NCBI GenBank assembly: GCA_017640785.1
Contig: JAEPPZ010000001.1
Coordinates: 186,001-250,000 of the forward strand
Direction: 5' to 3'
Source of the DNA: Balneola sp.
Lineage (GTDB): Bacteria; Bacteroidota; Rhodothermia; Balneolales; Balneolaceae
Length of the DNA stretch: 64,000 bases
The stretch's first letter is position 1; each line of letters opens with the position of its first letter. Below the pieces are notes generated by a model. It was not told where the DNA came from and did not search any database. It saw nothing but the letters and a program-made list of their open reading frames with translations. Both the position numbers and the translations under genes were made by a program. This document shows, piece after piece, positions 43,377 through 52,565 of this stretch.

Positions 43377-44618
43377 TTAGAAGCTAATCACTGCTTCAAC
43401 CATAATTCCGCTAAATTCAGCACCTTGATAAAGTGAGCCGTTATAGCCATCACCATCATAACTTTGTTTCACATATTCTAATTTTGTAAGAACATTTTCG
43501 GTTAAAAACCAGCCGCCACCAAAATTGATTCTTGATATTTCAATTTCTGAAGCTGCATCAGTTTGTTCTCCTGTAACCGTATTATATCTACCTCCCAAAT
43601 AGACGTTCTCATCAGCTCCGAATCGGTAAATTAACTCTCCACCCAGTTGAGTAAATCCACCACCTGCATCAGCACCATTATTAACTTGCTCTATTAAGCC
43701 AAAGAACTCAAGACCTTGATATTTAACAAATGGATTGATTTGGAATGCAGTTTGGTAAGCATATCTGGGGTTGAATCTGCCTGAGAAGTCACTTCCTTCA
43801 GCAACGGCATAGTATCGGGAACCTGCTCGGTCTCCGCCGTAGATGTAATCTCTGGTTCCCTTATCTGAACTATTATAAAGTGAACCTGTTAATCGAAGTC
43901 TGAGATCTTCTTGTGGCTGAATATCAAATCCTAGTTTACCAAAGACTACAAAACCATCATCAGTTGAGGTCACACTCTGGTTTAATCTACCGTTAGTTGC
44001 ACCTATTACTCCAATGAAGCCTGAATTTAGCACAGTGACTTCCATGAATGGTTCTGTGGTGAAAGAATCCATAATATAGTTACCTACAAATGGATTATAT
44101 AATGCTGATGCATTGTCACTTCTTCTGAACTGAGCATCACCGTAATTGATTTGATCCATTCCTACTTTTATTCTAACACTCTCCATTAATTCAGAAAGCA
44201 GTCCTTCTTGGATGAAATCAAGATTGTCTATCTGCATATAACCTCCTTTCACATACGCTTCGGTATGGTGACGAGATGATAAGTAGGTTCTCAAATGCAT
44301 TCTCAATCCTTTTTCAAGTTGTACATCTATATTTAGATTGGCAGTTGGCAGATTAAAATTAGATTTAATATCTGCTAAAGAATCCCCTGAATTTTCTTGG
44401 GTTAACCCTTGGAATTGAAGAGCGAAATCACCTCCAACCCAAACATAAAGACCCTCAAACTCAGTGTTTGGAGTCTTCGGAGCTTCAAATACATTGATTC
44501 CAGATTTATCAACACTTCTAAAATTTTGAAGGTTTTTCTTTGCTTGCCCCATTACGCTAACTCCTGCGAAAAGAGACATTACAATTACAAATGTTGTGTT
44601 TTTGGTTAAAGCTTTCAT
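43377..44618 (-). CDS. Outer-membrane beta-barrel porin
   Basis: 413 residues; signal peptide with cleavage after VMGQ. Strands of alternating polarity run through the protein (NIDVQLEKGLRMHLRTYLSS, RIKVGMDQINYGDAQFRRSD, FFGLIEQVNNGADAGGG) and it ends EFSGIMVEAVISF with the C-terminal Phe expected of outer-membrane barrels. The layout resembles phosphate-selective (OprO/P-type) porins in Bacteroidota; specificity cannot be told. It lies 31 bases after the YceI gene and is presumably co-transcribed with it. Confidence 0.78.
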   Translation of the reverse strand: MKALTKNTTFVIVMSLFAGVSVMGQAKKNLQNFRSVDKSGINVFEAPKTPNTEFEGLYVWVGGDFALQFQGLTQENSGDSLADIKSNFNLPTANLNIDVQLEKGLRMHLRTYLSSRHHTEAYVKGGYMQIDNLDFIQEGLLSELMESVRIKVGMDQINYGDAQFRRSDNASALYNPFVGNYIMDSFTTEPFMEVTVLNSGFIGVIGATNGRLNQSVTSTDDGFVVFGKLGFDIQPQEDLRLRLTGSLYNSSDKGTRDYIYGGDRAGSRYYAVAEGSDFSGRFNPRYAYQTAFQINPFVKYQGLEFFGLIEQVNNGADAGGGFTQLGGELIYRFGADENVYLGGRYNTVTGEQTDAASEIEISRINFGGGWFLTENVLTKLEYVKQSYDGDGYNGSLYQGAEFSGIMVEAVISF

Positions 44619-44649
44619 GGCTGTGAAATTAGATTTTGTTATGGTTTGA

Positions 44650-45216
44650 TTAGTTTTTACTGAGGATTACATTGAATACTATTTCTACTTCATCTCCGGT
44701 TTTCAAGGTTCCAAGCATGGCTTTTGGAGGCTTGATGCCATAGTCCGTCATTAGTAGTTTTTTAGTTCCGCTAATTATTAAACTCTGATCGATAGCGATT
44801 GAGTAGCTTGCTTTTAAAGTGATCTCTCGATCTTTTCCGGCAATATTTAATATTCCCTTTGCAGATATAGAGTCTTCAGACACATTGGTAATTCTTTCTA
44901 AATTGAAAAGTATTTGCGGATGTTTATCTTCATCCAAAGCTGAATAAATTTTCTTATCCATCACTCCTTTTCCACTATTGATGGATTTTACATCTACTTT
45001 AAAAATGAGATCATTAATAGAAGCGATCGGGTTTTCTTCATTTAACTGTGAAGTCAATTTAGCTTCGAAAGCTTCGGCATTAGCCTCCCAATCATGCAAG
45101 GATGAAGTTCCTTTGATTAGAATAGTGCTATTCTCTGTATCAAGAGTGTACGCTGATTGAGCTTTTACAGAAAAGCTGGTTAAAAACCCGATTAGTATTA
45201 TGGCTAAAATCTTCAT
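44650..45216 (-). CDS. YceI family periplasmic protein
   Basis: 188 residues, ATG after AAAGGAG. Signal peptide KILAIILIGFLTSFSVKAQ. The mature part has YTLDTENSTILIKGTSSLHD, a core VMDKKIYSALDEDKHPQILF (the XXLxxxxYPxI-type YceI motif) and MTDYGIKPPKAMLGTLKTGD at the end, the classical YceI ending. It may bind a lipid such as a polyprenol in the periplasm. First gene of the YceI-porin unit; a likely regulatory region with repeated ATTCTAATATC words lies upstream. Confidence 0.9.
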   Translation of the reverse strand: MKILAIILIGFLTSFSVKAQSAYTLDTENSTILIKGTSSLHDWEANAEAFEAKLTSQLNEENPIASINDLIFKVDVKSINSGKGVMDKKIYSALDEDKHPQILFNLERITNVSEDSISAKGILNIAGKDREITLKASYSIAIDQSLIISGTKKLLMTDYGIKPPKAMLGTLKTGDEVEIVFNVILSKN

Positions 45217-45351
45217 GAGTAACTCCTTTTGGGTTAAAGGTTTTCTTTAATGAAAAACGTCACATTGAAGATTGATCAATCTATCTAAGTGCTTATTTAA
45301 AATTAGATTTCAAATATGAAGATTATGTGAATAAAGTGATTAAAAACATTA

Positions 45352-45385
45352 ATTCTAATATCCATATTCTAATATCTGTATTAGA
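45352..45385. promoter_or_regulatory. Tandem and inverted ATTCTAATATC words, possible operator
   Basis: ATTCTAATATC occurs at 45352-45362 and again at 45366-45376, and the second copy is part of a perfect inverted repeat TCTAATA-TCTG-TATTAGA (45368-45385). It lies in the 264-base gap between divergent YceI and tex promoters, where an operator would be expected. No regulator is assigned. Confidence 0.35.
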
Positions 45386-45480
45386 TTAATGATTATTTCA
45401 GAATTAAGCAATAAGAATTCGAATATTAGATGAAAAACTTCCTATTTTTGGAATTTAATCAACCAAAAGTTTTCTAAAGA

Positions 45481-47640
45481 ATGACCAATACCCAAATTTT
45501 TGCACGTATTTCTGAAGACCTCAAAATCTCAGCTAAACAAATTAGCACGGTAGCCGGTTTTATCGACGAGGGCGCTACCATACCTTTCCTTGCGCGCTAC
45601 CGTAAAGAAGCCACCGGAGGATTGGATGAAGAACAACTCAGAGATGTTCGTGATGCATTGGAATTTCAGAAAACGCTCGCATCCAGAAAAGAAACCATTC
45701 TTAAATCCATAAAAGAACAAGAAAAACTTACTCCTGAACTGGAAGCTCAGATAAAAGCTTGTACCGATCTTACGGTATTGGAAGACTTGTATCTACCGTA
45801 CAAGCAAAAACGTAAAACCCGTGGCGACAAAGCCAAAGAAAAAGGATTAGAGCCACTGGCTCAGCTTATTTGGGATCAGGAAATCGAATCAGGAAGTCCT
45901 GATGATTATGCCAAAGAGTACATCAATAAAGAAAAAGAAATAGAGACTCTGGAAGATGTGTGGCAGGGAGCAAATGATATTGTAGCGGAGTGGATCAACG
46001 AGCATCTGGAAGTGAGAGAAAAACTGCGTGATATTTTTATGAAGCACGCTACTATCAAGACAAAGAAAAATCCGACTGTAAAAGAGCGAACTAATTTTGA
46101 AGATTATTATGAATTCGCAGCCAAAGTAGACCGCTTAAAACCATATCAAATTTTGGCTATCAATCGTGGTGAAAGAGAAAATGTGCTTTTTGTGAGCACA
46201 GAAGTTTGGGAAGAACGCACGCTGGAAACCATGGATGACATCGTTATCACCAACGATATGAGCATTTTCACCGAGCGTATTCAGGATGCTGTTGAAGATG
46301 CGTTCAAAAGACTGCTCTCTCCTTCTTTAGAGAGGGAATTAAGAAACGCGCTTACAGATAAAGCTGACGAACACGCTATTGAAACGTTTGCAACCAATCT
46401 AGGAAATCTCTTAATGCAGCCGCCATTGGATAAAAAGGTCGTGCTTGGATTAGATCCGGCATACAGATCAGGGTGTAAATTGGCTGTAGTTGACGGAACC
46501 GGGAAATATCTGGACGGAACCACCATCTACCCTACTCCTCCACAAAATAAGATCGCTGAATCTGAGATTGTTCTGGGAAAATTGATCGAAAAACACAATG
46601 TGGAGTTAATCGCGATTGGTAATGGAACCGGAAGTCGTGAAGCCGAACAATTTGTAGCCGATTACATCCAGAAAAGTGGCGCTGATGTCAGTTATTTGAT
46701 CGTGAATGAAGCCGGAGCTTCTGTGTACTCTGCTTCCAAAATAGCCAGAGATGAATTTCCTGATCTGGACGCAGCTCAGCGTGGTAATATTTCCATCGCC
46801 CGAAGAGTTCAGGATCCTTTGGCGGAATTGGTGAAAATCGATCCGAAATCAATTGGTGTAGGTTTATATCAGCATGATGTAAACCAGAACCAGCTTTCAG
46901 GGAAACTGGACGATGTAGTTGAAAGTTGTGTGAATGAAGTAGGTGTAAATCTGAATACAGCTAGTGCTCCATTGCTAACTCATATTTCTGGCTTGGGTAA
47001 AAGGGTTGCTGAAGCAATAGTTAAACAGCGAGAAGCATCCGGAATCTTTACATCCAGAAATGAAATAAAAGAAATTGAAGGTGTGGGAGAATTTCGTTTT
47101 CAGCAGGCAGCAGGATTTATGCGTATTCCTGAATCTAAAAACCCTTTGGATAATACTGCCATTCACCCTGAAAGTTATGAAGCCGCTGAAAAGCTCTGTA
47201 ATCTGTTTGGTATAGACCTAGAAAATCTGTCTTCACAAAAAGATAAGATCGCTTCAAAGTTTGGGAATTTGAACACCAAACAAGTTGCTGAACAACTGGG
47301 AATCGGTGAACCTACCTTAGAACTTATTATCGAAAACCTCCAGAAGCCCGGTCGTGATCCAAGAGAATCACTTCAGAAACCGATCTTGCGAACTGATGTG
47401 GTTAAAATGGAAGACCTCAAAGAAGGCCAGAAATTACAAGGAACCGTACGCAATGTAGTAGATTTCGGTGCTTTTGTGGACATCGGAGTAAAACAAGATG
47501 GATTGCTTCATATTTCAAGCATGAGCAAAACCAAGAAAGTGGAAGACCCTCATGACGTAGTTGGAGTCGGTGATATCATCAATGTAGAAATCACAAAACT
47601 GGATCTTGAACGCGGAAGAATTGGGTTGGAGTTGGTTTAA
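45481..47640 (+). CDS. tex: Tex family transcription accessory protein
   Basis: 719 residues, full length. The N-terminal helical part carries GATIPFLARYRKEATGGLDE, characteristic of Tex. A YqgF-like RNase H domain about residues 320-450 (VVLGLDPAYRSGCKLAVVDG; IAIGNGTGSREAEQFV) is followed by a helix-hairpin-helix region (LLTHISGLGKRVAEAIVKQR) and a C-terminal S1 domain about 640-715 (LQGTVRNVVDFGAFVDIGVK). Tex binds nucleic acids and affects transcription of stress- and toxin-related genes. It is monocistronic, ending before a palindromic repeat. Confidence 0.95.
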   Translation: MTNTQIFARISEDLKISAKQISTVAGFIDEGATIPFLARYRKEATGGLDEEQLRDVRDALEFQKTLASRKETILKSIKEQEKLTPELEAQIKACTDLTVLEDLYLPYKQKRKTRGDKAKEKGLEPLAQLIWDQEIESGSPDDYAKEYINKEKEIETLEDVWQGANDIVAEWINEHLEVREKLRDIFMKHATIKTKKNPTVKERTNFEDYYEFAAKVDRLKPYQILAINRGERENVLFVSTEVWEERTLETMDDIVITNDMSIFTERIQDAVEDAFKRLLSPSLERELRNALTDKADEHAIETFATNLGNLLMQPPLDKKVVLGLDPAYRSGCKLAVVDGTGKYLDGTTIYPTPPQNKIAESEIVLGKLIEKHNVELIAIGNGTGSREAEQFVADYIQKSGADVSYLIVNEAGASVYSASKIARDEFPDLDAAQRGNISIARRVQDPLAELVKIDPKSIGVGLYQHDVNQNQLSGKLDDVVESCVNEVGVNLNTASAPLLTHISGLGKRVAEAIVKQREASGIFTSRNEIKEIEGVGEFRFQQAAGFMRIPESKNPLDNTAIHPESYEAAEKLCNLFGIDLENLSSQKDKIASKFGNLNTKQVAEQLGIGEPTLELIIENLQKPGRDPRESLQKPILRTDVVKMEDLKEGQKLQGTVRNVVDFGAFVDIGVKQDGLLHISSMSKTKKVEDPHDVVGVGDIINVEITKLDLERGRIGLELV

Positions 47641-47659
47641 TAAATGACAAAGGGTTTTT

Positions 47660-47710
47660 AGTGACAGAGTAGCAAAGTTGGTTTCTTGACTACTTTGCAA
47701 CTCTGTCACT
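47660..47710. repeat. GTGACAGAGTARCAAAGT inverted repeat, copy A
   Basis: AGTGACAGAGTAGCAAAGT and its near-complement flank a loop (TGGTTTCTTGACT), with one mismatch. GTAACTTT follows shortly after. It lies between tex and the SDR gene. A similar element at 49944-49990 has paired base changes. Confidence 0.75.
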
Positions 47711-47792
47711 ATGTAACTTTCACCACTTTGATACTTCAATAAATTTAGACAAGAATATTAGAATCAATTACTCCACTCTCTTAACTATTCCG

Positions 47793-47826
47793 TACCTTTG
47801 TTTTTAATATAAATTTGGAAGGAAGA
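47793..47826 (+). promoter_or_regulatory. Bacteroidota-type -7 box and Shine-Dalgarno that place the SDR start
   Basis: TACCTTTG at 47793-47800 is a perfect match to the Bacteroidota -7 consensus TAnnTTTG. Seventeen bases on, GGAAGGAAGA (47817-47826) is a strong ribosome-binding site. It is eight bases before an in-frame ATC at 47834; no ATG, GTG or TTG in frame exists until TTG 47888, which is too far away. The -33 box is not clear. Confidence 0.5.
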
Positions 47827-47833
47827 AACCCAC

Positions 47834-49375
47834 ATCGAAGAAGAAAAGAAATTAAGTCAGGAAGAGATCGATCTGTGTATTTCCGTTTTGGAAACATTGA
47901 CGGAAGATCCAAATCAGATCTTTGAGATTGAAAAGGACAAGAGACTTGAACTTATCATGGCTGCGGGAAAACTATCCCGACCAAGCAGGGAGGAATTCAG
48001 AAAGCGGAAGAAAGATGCTAAGCGAGCCAATAAGAGAAAACTAAAAGAGAAAGATCGCCACGCTCGAAATTCCACCGGTATTAGAAGTGCCCGAGAGGCG
48101 GTAGTTTTTGAAGCTCCAAAAATGATTGGTTTAACAGGAAAGGAAACTGAGAAAGAAATTCCTTTAGAATCTCCACGTAACTGCTACGTTTGTAAGGAAG
48201 TGTTTCACAACCTGCATCATTTTTATGATACGATGTGTAAAGGTTGCGGAGATTTCAATTATGCAAAAAGGTTCCAATCTGCCGATCTAACTGATCAGGT
48301 TGCTCTTGTAACAGGCTCTCGACTCAAGATCGGCTACCATATCACTTTGATGATGTTGCGCGCCGGAGCGACTGTTATTGCGACGACTCGTTTCCCTGTG
48401 GATTCAGCTCTTCGTTTCGCCAAAGAGGATGATTTTCAGAAATGGGGACATCGCCTAAGAATTCATGGGCTGGATCTGAGGCATATTCCAAGTGTGGAAA
48501 TCTTCTGTAATTTTATTGAGCAGGAATACGACCGACTGGATGTGCTTATCAATAATGCTGCACAAACGGTTCGACGTCCGGCTGGATTCTATCAGCATTT
48601 AATACCAAATGAAGAAAGATCGATTTCGGAGCTCCCTCCGTTTGCCCAGGAATTGCTATCTGATCATGATGCTTGTTTGAAAGAATTACGATCACTGAGC
48701 TCAGGATTTGAAGACGGACAGAATAAAAACCTTCCGGTTACTTGGCATGGAAAACAACTTGGAATCGGACTTCGGGCATCTGCAAAACTTTCACAAATCC
48801 CGTACAGCATAGACAACTCTTTAACAGCTGAAGAAGTTTTTCCTCAGGGAAAACTGGATGCTGATTTACAACAAGTGGATCTTCGTAAAACCAACAGCTG
48901 GAGATTGAAACTGGGTGAAATTCATACTAACGAAATGTTAGAAGTTCAGCTGGTTAATTCTGTCGCTCCATTCGTTTTGTGTAATCGATTAGCCGGATTG
49001 ATGAAGAATGAAGATACCGGCCAAAAACATATCATCAATGTTTCGGCCATGGAAGGGAAATTCCATCGCTGGCATAAAGAAGATCGCCATCCGCATACAA
49101 ACATGGCGAAAGCGGCTCTAAATATGATGACGCATACTTCAGCTTCTGATTTCGCTAAATACGGAATTTATATGAATGCAGTTGATACCGGCTGGGTGAC
49201 GGATGAGGATCCGGCTGAGCTAGCAAAACGAAAAGAAGAAGTCCATGACTTTCAGCCGCCACTTGATATCGTGGATGGCGCTGCCAGAGTTCTGGATCCA
49301 CTGTTTGATGGAATTAACACAGGAAAACATTGGTGTGGTAAATTTCTGAAAGATTATAGACCTATAGATTGGTAA
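47834..49375 (+). CDS. Large SDR-family oxidoreductase with N-terminal zinc-ribbon-like region
   Basis: 513 residues if it starts at ATC 47834; the first standard start is TTG 47888 (495 residues), which would remove [12 protein letters not shown] basic region (about 50-90), then NCYVCKEVF and [10 protein letters not shown] (two CxxC pairs, about 130-160) precede the SDR domain. That domain has [20 protein letters not shown] for the cofactor, [11 protein letters not shown] and the active-site Ser in [10 protein letters not shown]. The position of the usual catalytic Tyr in YxxxK reads Thr ([13 protein letters not shown]), so activity may differ from typical SDRs. Function unknown. Own promoter and strong ribosome-binding site upstream. 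Confidence 0.8.
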   Translation: MEEEKKLSQEEIDLCISVLETLTEDPNQIFEIEKDKRLELIMAAGKLSRPSREEFRKRKKDAKRANKRKLKEKDRHARNSTGIRSAREAVVFEAPKMIGLTGKETEKEIPLESPRNCYVCKEVFHNLHHFYDTMCKGCGDFNYAKRFQSADLTDQVALVTGSRLKIGYHITLMMLRAGATVIATTRFPVDSALRFAKEDDFQKWGHRLRIHGLDLRHIPSVEIFCNFIEQEYDRLDVLINNAAQTVRRPAGFYQHLIPNEERSISELPPFAQELLSDHDACLKELRSLSSGFEDGQNKNLPVTWHGKQLGIGLRASAKLSQIPYSIDNSLTAEEVFPQGKLDADLQQVDLRKTNSWRLKLGEIHTNEMLEVQLVNSVAPFVLCNRLAGLMKNEDTGQKHIINVSAMEGKFHRWHKEDRHPHTNMAKAALNMMTHTSASDFAKYGIYMNAVDTGWVTDEDPAELAKRKEEVHDFQPPLDIVDGAARVLDPLFDGINTGKHWCGKFLKDYRPIDW

Positions 49376-49468
49376 ATTTTGATTACCTAAACAAACAATC
49401 AGTCGATTAAACCATTGTTGGGCTAAGCAATATTCATTAGATTCAGGTTTTAAACCAAATATGATCAT

Positions 49469-49909
49469 ATGAAGTATCATCGAATTCTAACTTTGTGTTT
49501 AGCTTTAATCATTATGTCTGTTGCATCGGTTCAAGCTCAAACCATTCAGGAAATTGAACTTCCCAAAGAACTAAAAAAGGTTCTCACCAACTACGAAACC
49601 CATTGGAAAAACAGTGATGCAAAAGCGTTGGCTTCTCTTTTTACGGAAGATGGATTTATTCTACGTCCCGGGCATGACCTCGTTAAAGGACGGGAAAATA
49701 TTCAAATTTCTTACGAAAATGCGGGTGGTGGAGATCTTGTCTTGAGGGCTTATGATTATTCTGTTCAGGAAAATTTAGCTTATATCATTGGAGGATATAC
49801 TTATGGATCCAGAGTTAAAGATATGGGCAAATACACACTCACTCTAAAAAAGATCAATGGAAATTGGCTGATTCACTCAGATATGGATAACGGGAATCGC
49901 ACTAATTAA
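49469..49909 (+). CDS. Secreted NTF2-like (DUF4440) protein
   Basis: 146 residues; signal peptide cleaved after VQAQ. The DUF4440 opening LKKVLTNYETHWKNSDAKAL, then ASLFTEDGFILRPGHDLVKG and the C-terminal KYTLTLKKINGNWLIHSDMD are typical of the family, whose members form cone-shaped dimers. Ligand unknown. It lies downstream of the SDR gene but 93 bases away, so it may have its own promoter. It is one of four secreted NTF2-fold-like proteins in this window. Confidence 0.8.
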   Translation: MKYHRILTLCLALIIMSVASVQAQTIQEIELPKELKKVLTNYETHWKNSDAKALASLFTEDGFILRPGHDLVKGRENIQISYENAGGGDLVLRAYDYSVQENLAYIIGGYTYGSRVKDMGKYTLTLKKINGNWLIHSDMDNGNRTN

Positions 49910-49943
49910 GAAGTTGGAGAAAGGAAAGTGGCAAAGTGTTTTC

Positions 49944-49990
49944 AATGACAGAGTAACAAAGTAAATTCACTTCTTTGTTATTCTGTCGCT
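49944..49990. repeat. GTGACAGAGTARCAAAGT inverted repeat, copy B
   Basis: AATGACAGAGTAACAAAGTA and TTCTTTGTTATTCTGTCGCT pair around a short loop. Compared with copy A, ACAAAG/CTTTGT replaces GCAAAG/CTTTGC, a paired change that keeps the stem. GTAACTTT again follows. It lies between the NTF2-like and argD genes. Confidence 0.7.
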
Positions 49991-50061
49991 TCGTAACTTT
50001 CTTTAATACAGGTTAAAGTCAATATCTTCAAAACAACCTTCTCTCAAACTAAATAGAATAA

Positions 50062-51231
50062 ATGAACGCCCAGGAGTTAGAAAAAAAACACCACTTTCAG
50101 GTTTATAACCGATACCCAATTACTATTGACAGAGGATCAGGAACCAAAGTCTGGGATACTGAAGGAAATGTGTATCTGGATATTCTGGGTGGAATTGCGG
50201 TAAACAATCTCGGTCATTGTCACCCGGCTATTGTATCAGCTATTAAAGAACAAGCTGAGAAATTGCTTCATGTTTCTAATTTCTATTACACAGAACCACA
50301 AAGTGAGTTTATAGAACGGTTGGCGTATTTATCAGGATTGGATCGCGTATTCCTTTGTAACAGCGGAATGGAGGCGATGGAAGCTTGTATCAAACTGGCT
50401 CGTAAATGGGGTAAGAAAAATGGAAAATCAGGAAATATAATTTCATTAAGTGATGGCTTTCACGGTCGGTCGGTAACTACCATCACCATGAGTAAACCGG
50501 TTTATCAGGAAGATTTTGAGCCGCTACCTCCGGGATTTATTCAATCACCTTACAACGATTTTGAAGCATTAGAAAAAGCGGTTGACGATCAAACCATTGC
50601 TATTGCTTTTGAATTGATTCAGGGAAACAGTGGTGTCCATGTGATTGATGGAGAGTTTCTGAAGAAAGTTCGACAACTTTGCGATGACAAGAACATCCTG
50701 CTCATTATCGACGAAGTTCAGACCGGCGTTGGTAGAACAGGGAAATTCTTCTGTTACCAGCATTTTGATATCAAACCGGATGTAGTTGCTTCAGCTAAGG
50801 CTTTAGCAGGTGGAATTCCTATCGGAGCGGTAATTGCGAAGGAAGAAGTTGCCTCAGCCCTTTCTTTTGGAAACCACGGAACTACTTTTGGAGGTAACCC
50901 TTTTGCTTGTGCCGTAGGCAATGCTTGTCTTAAAACCATTGAAATAGATAATATCTGTGAACAGGCGGCTGAAAAAGGTGAGTACATGATGAACCTCATC
51001 AGAAAGAAAACAGCTCATTTGAATTCTGTAGTTGATGTACGTGGACTTGGATTGATGATCGGTGTAGAACTCAATCAACCTGCCAGACCGGTAGTAGAGA
51101 AAATGTTTGAACATCGAGTGCTTTCAAATGCAGCCGGAGGAAATGTGATACGAATTGTACCTCCACTTGTGATCACAAAAGATGAGATCGACCAGGTTGT
51201 GGATGTGTTGGTTAAATGTTTACAACGTTAA
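50062..51231 (+). CDS. argD: Acetylornithine/N-succinyldiaminopimelate aminotransferase-type class III enzyme
   Basis: 389 residues, PLP-dependent. It has GIAVNNLGHCHPAIVSAI, SFHGRSVTTITMSK-type substrate loop (DGFHGRSVTTITMSK), LIIDEVQTGVGRTGKFFCYQ with the PLP-stacking Asp, and the Schiff-base Lys in VASAKALAGGIPIGAV. VIRIVPPLVITKDEIDQVVD closes the protein. The best fit is ArgD, which aminates N-acetylglutamate semialdehyde in arginine synthesis; related aminotransferases for other amines cannot be ruled out. No other arg gene is adjacent; the next gene's signal peptide starts 44 bases after the stop. Confidence 0.85.
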   Translation: MNAQELEKKHHFQVYNRYPITIDRGSGTKVWDTEGNVYLDILGGIAVNNLGHCHPAIVSAIKEQAEKLLHVSNFYYTEPQSEFIERLAYLSGLDRVFLCNSGMEAMEACIKLARKWGKKNGKSGNIISLSDGFHGRSVTTITMSKPVYQEDFEPLPPGFIQSPYNDFEALEKAVDDQTIAIAFELIQGNSGVHVIDGEFLKKVRQLCDDKNILLIIDEVQTGVGRTGKFFCYQHFDIKPDVVASAKALAGGIPIGAVIAKEEVASALSFGNHGTTFGGNPFACAVGNACLKTIEIDNICEQAAEKGEYMMNLIRKKTAHLNSVVDVRGLGLMIGVELNQPARPVVEKMFEHRVLSNAAGGNVIRIVPPLVITKDEIDQVVDVLVKCLQR

Positions 51232-51275
51232 TTACTATTTTTTTTGACTTTAGATTTTGTTTTATATTTTTAGAC

Positions 51276-52562
51276 ATGTTTAAAGTTTTGAAACTGCTTC
51301 CATTATTATTGCTTATTTCATGTGTCCAAAAGACTCCTGAAGACAAAGTAATTATACACGAATTGCCGATTACTTCTCATGATGGAGTGGGCGATTTCTA
51401 TAAACGTTTTGGTATTATATCTACAAAACCTTCGCCAAATAGTTTTTGGTCTGAAACGCGAGTTGATGTTGAAGGAATTCCGGATTCATGGAAAGAACCT
51501 GTTGTTAAACAAATTTGGTTCGATGCTCATCAATTTGCCTATCAAAACTATAAAGCCGGAAACATTGACTCAGCACGTTTTGAGGACTTAAAAAGCAGCT
51601 GGAATTTTGATCCTGAAATGGATGACGTAACGGAGCAAGCAATCAAGTCTTTTACCCATATAGTAATTAACAAAGACGAATCAGGTAATTTAAGTTACAG
51701 AATTGATAACGACAATGATCTGAGCTTCGAAGATGAAAAGACCTTTTCATCAGTTAATGAAACAGGTTTAAAGAATAGTTCTGACTCTGAAGTACATACC
51801 CTCGATTATCAAAGTCTAAGAAATGATTCCGTTGCTGACCTAAAGACAAATTTAGAAATACGTTTCAACAGATTTGGCTTAATGAACTACTATCCCGTTT
51901 ATTATACCGCTCAGTTTCAGGATTCAATTATTCAAATCAGTAATGGTTTTCAAAGTACCGAATTTCGTTCAGCTACTTCCCTCTTAATTGGTAAAAGAGA
52001 CTCATTGCAGCCACAGCAACCAATTGAATTAAACGAATACATAAGATTTGATGACAAAATCTTTCAAAATCTGGGCGTAGATGCAAATAAAATGGTATTA
52101 CGTCTCAAAGAATTGCCGGAAGATACTATTCTGTTTTCAACTCAGGTAGGTTTTCCCGCAAAACCAATCACCGGAAATGAATTTACATCGGGACAAGAAA
52201 TCAGTTTAAATGATTATAAAGGAAAGTTTGTATTTCTGGATTTTTGGGGAAGTTGGTGTGGTCCCTGTATTGATGAACTTCCCATGCATGTTGAAACTTA
52301 TAGTGCTATAGATAAATCAAAAATTGATTTTTTAGGTGTAGCAGGAAGCGATACTGAAGAAGGACTTTCAAAAACCCTTAAGGAATTTAATGTGCAATGG
52401 AATCAAATACTTTCCAATGAAATTCCGAATCAATATGGAATAACCGGATACCCGACTTCTTACCTTATTGATCCGGATGGAATTATAGTTGCCAAAAATT
52501 TACGAGGACCTAACTTTCCTGATACTTTAGATCATTATTTGAAAAACTATTTCGGCAACTAG
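51276..52562 (+). CDS. TlpA-like thioredoxin-fold lipoprotein
   Basis: 428 residues from ATG 51276; the open frame from 51216 overlaps argD and has no family support. Lipobox in LLLLISC. About 290 residues of unknown structure (possibly a dimerisation or binding domain with mostly polar strands) precede a C-terminal TlpA/ResA-like thioredoxin domain with the redox pair Cys328-Gly-Pro-Cys331 (WGSWCGPCIDELPMH), ending GITGYPTSYLIDPDG. It should act as a periplasmic disulfide reductase in cytochrome or cofactor maturation. A TlpA domain joined to a long N-terminal domain is common in Bacteroidota. Confidence 0.85.
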   Translation: MFKVLKLLPLLLLISCVQKTPEDKVIIHELPITSHDGVGDFYKRFGIISTKPSPNSFWSETRVDVEGIPDSWKEPVVKQIWFDAHQFAYQNYKAGNIDSARFEDLKSSWNFDPEMDDVTEQAIKSFTHIVINKDESGNLSYRIDNDNDLSFEDEKTFSSVNETGLKNSSDSEVHTLDYQSLRNDSVADLKTNLEIRFNRFGLMNYYPVYYTAQFQDSIIQISNGFQSTEFRSATSLLIGKRDSLQPQQPIELNEYIRFDDKIFQNLGVDANKMVLRLKELPEDTILFSTQVGFPAKPITGNEFTSGQEISLNDYKGKFVFLDFWGSWCGPCIDELPMHVETYSAIDKSKIDFLGVAGSDTEEGLSKTLKEFNVQWNQILSNEIPNQYGITGYPTSYLIDPDGIIVAKNLRGPNFPDTLDHYLKNYFGN

Positions 52563-52565
52563 AAT

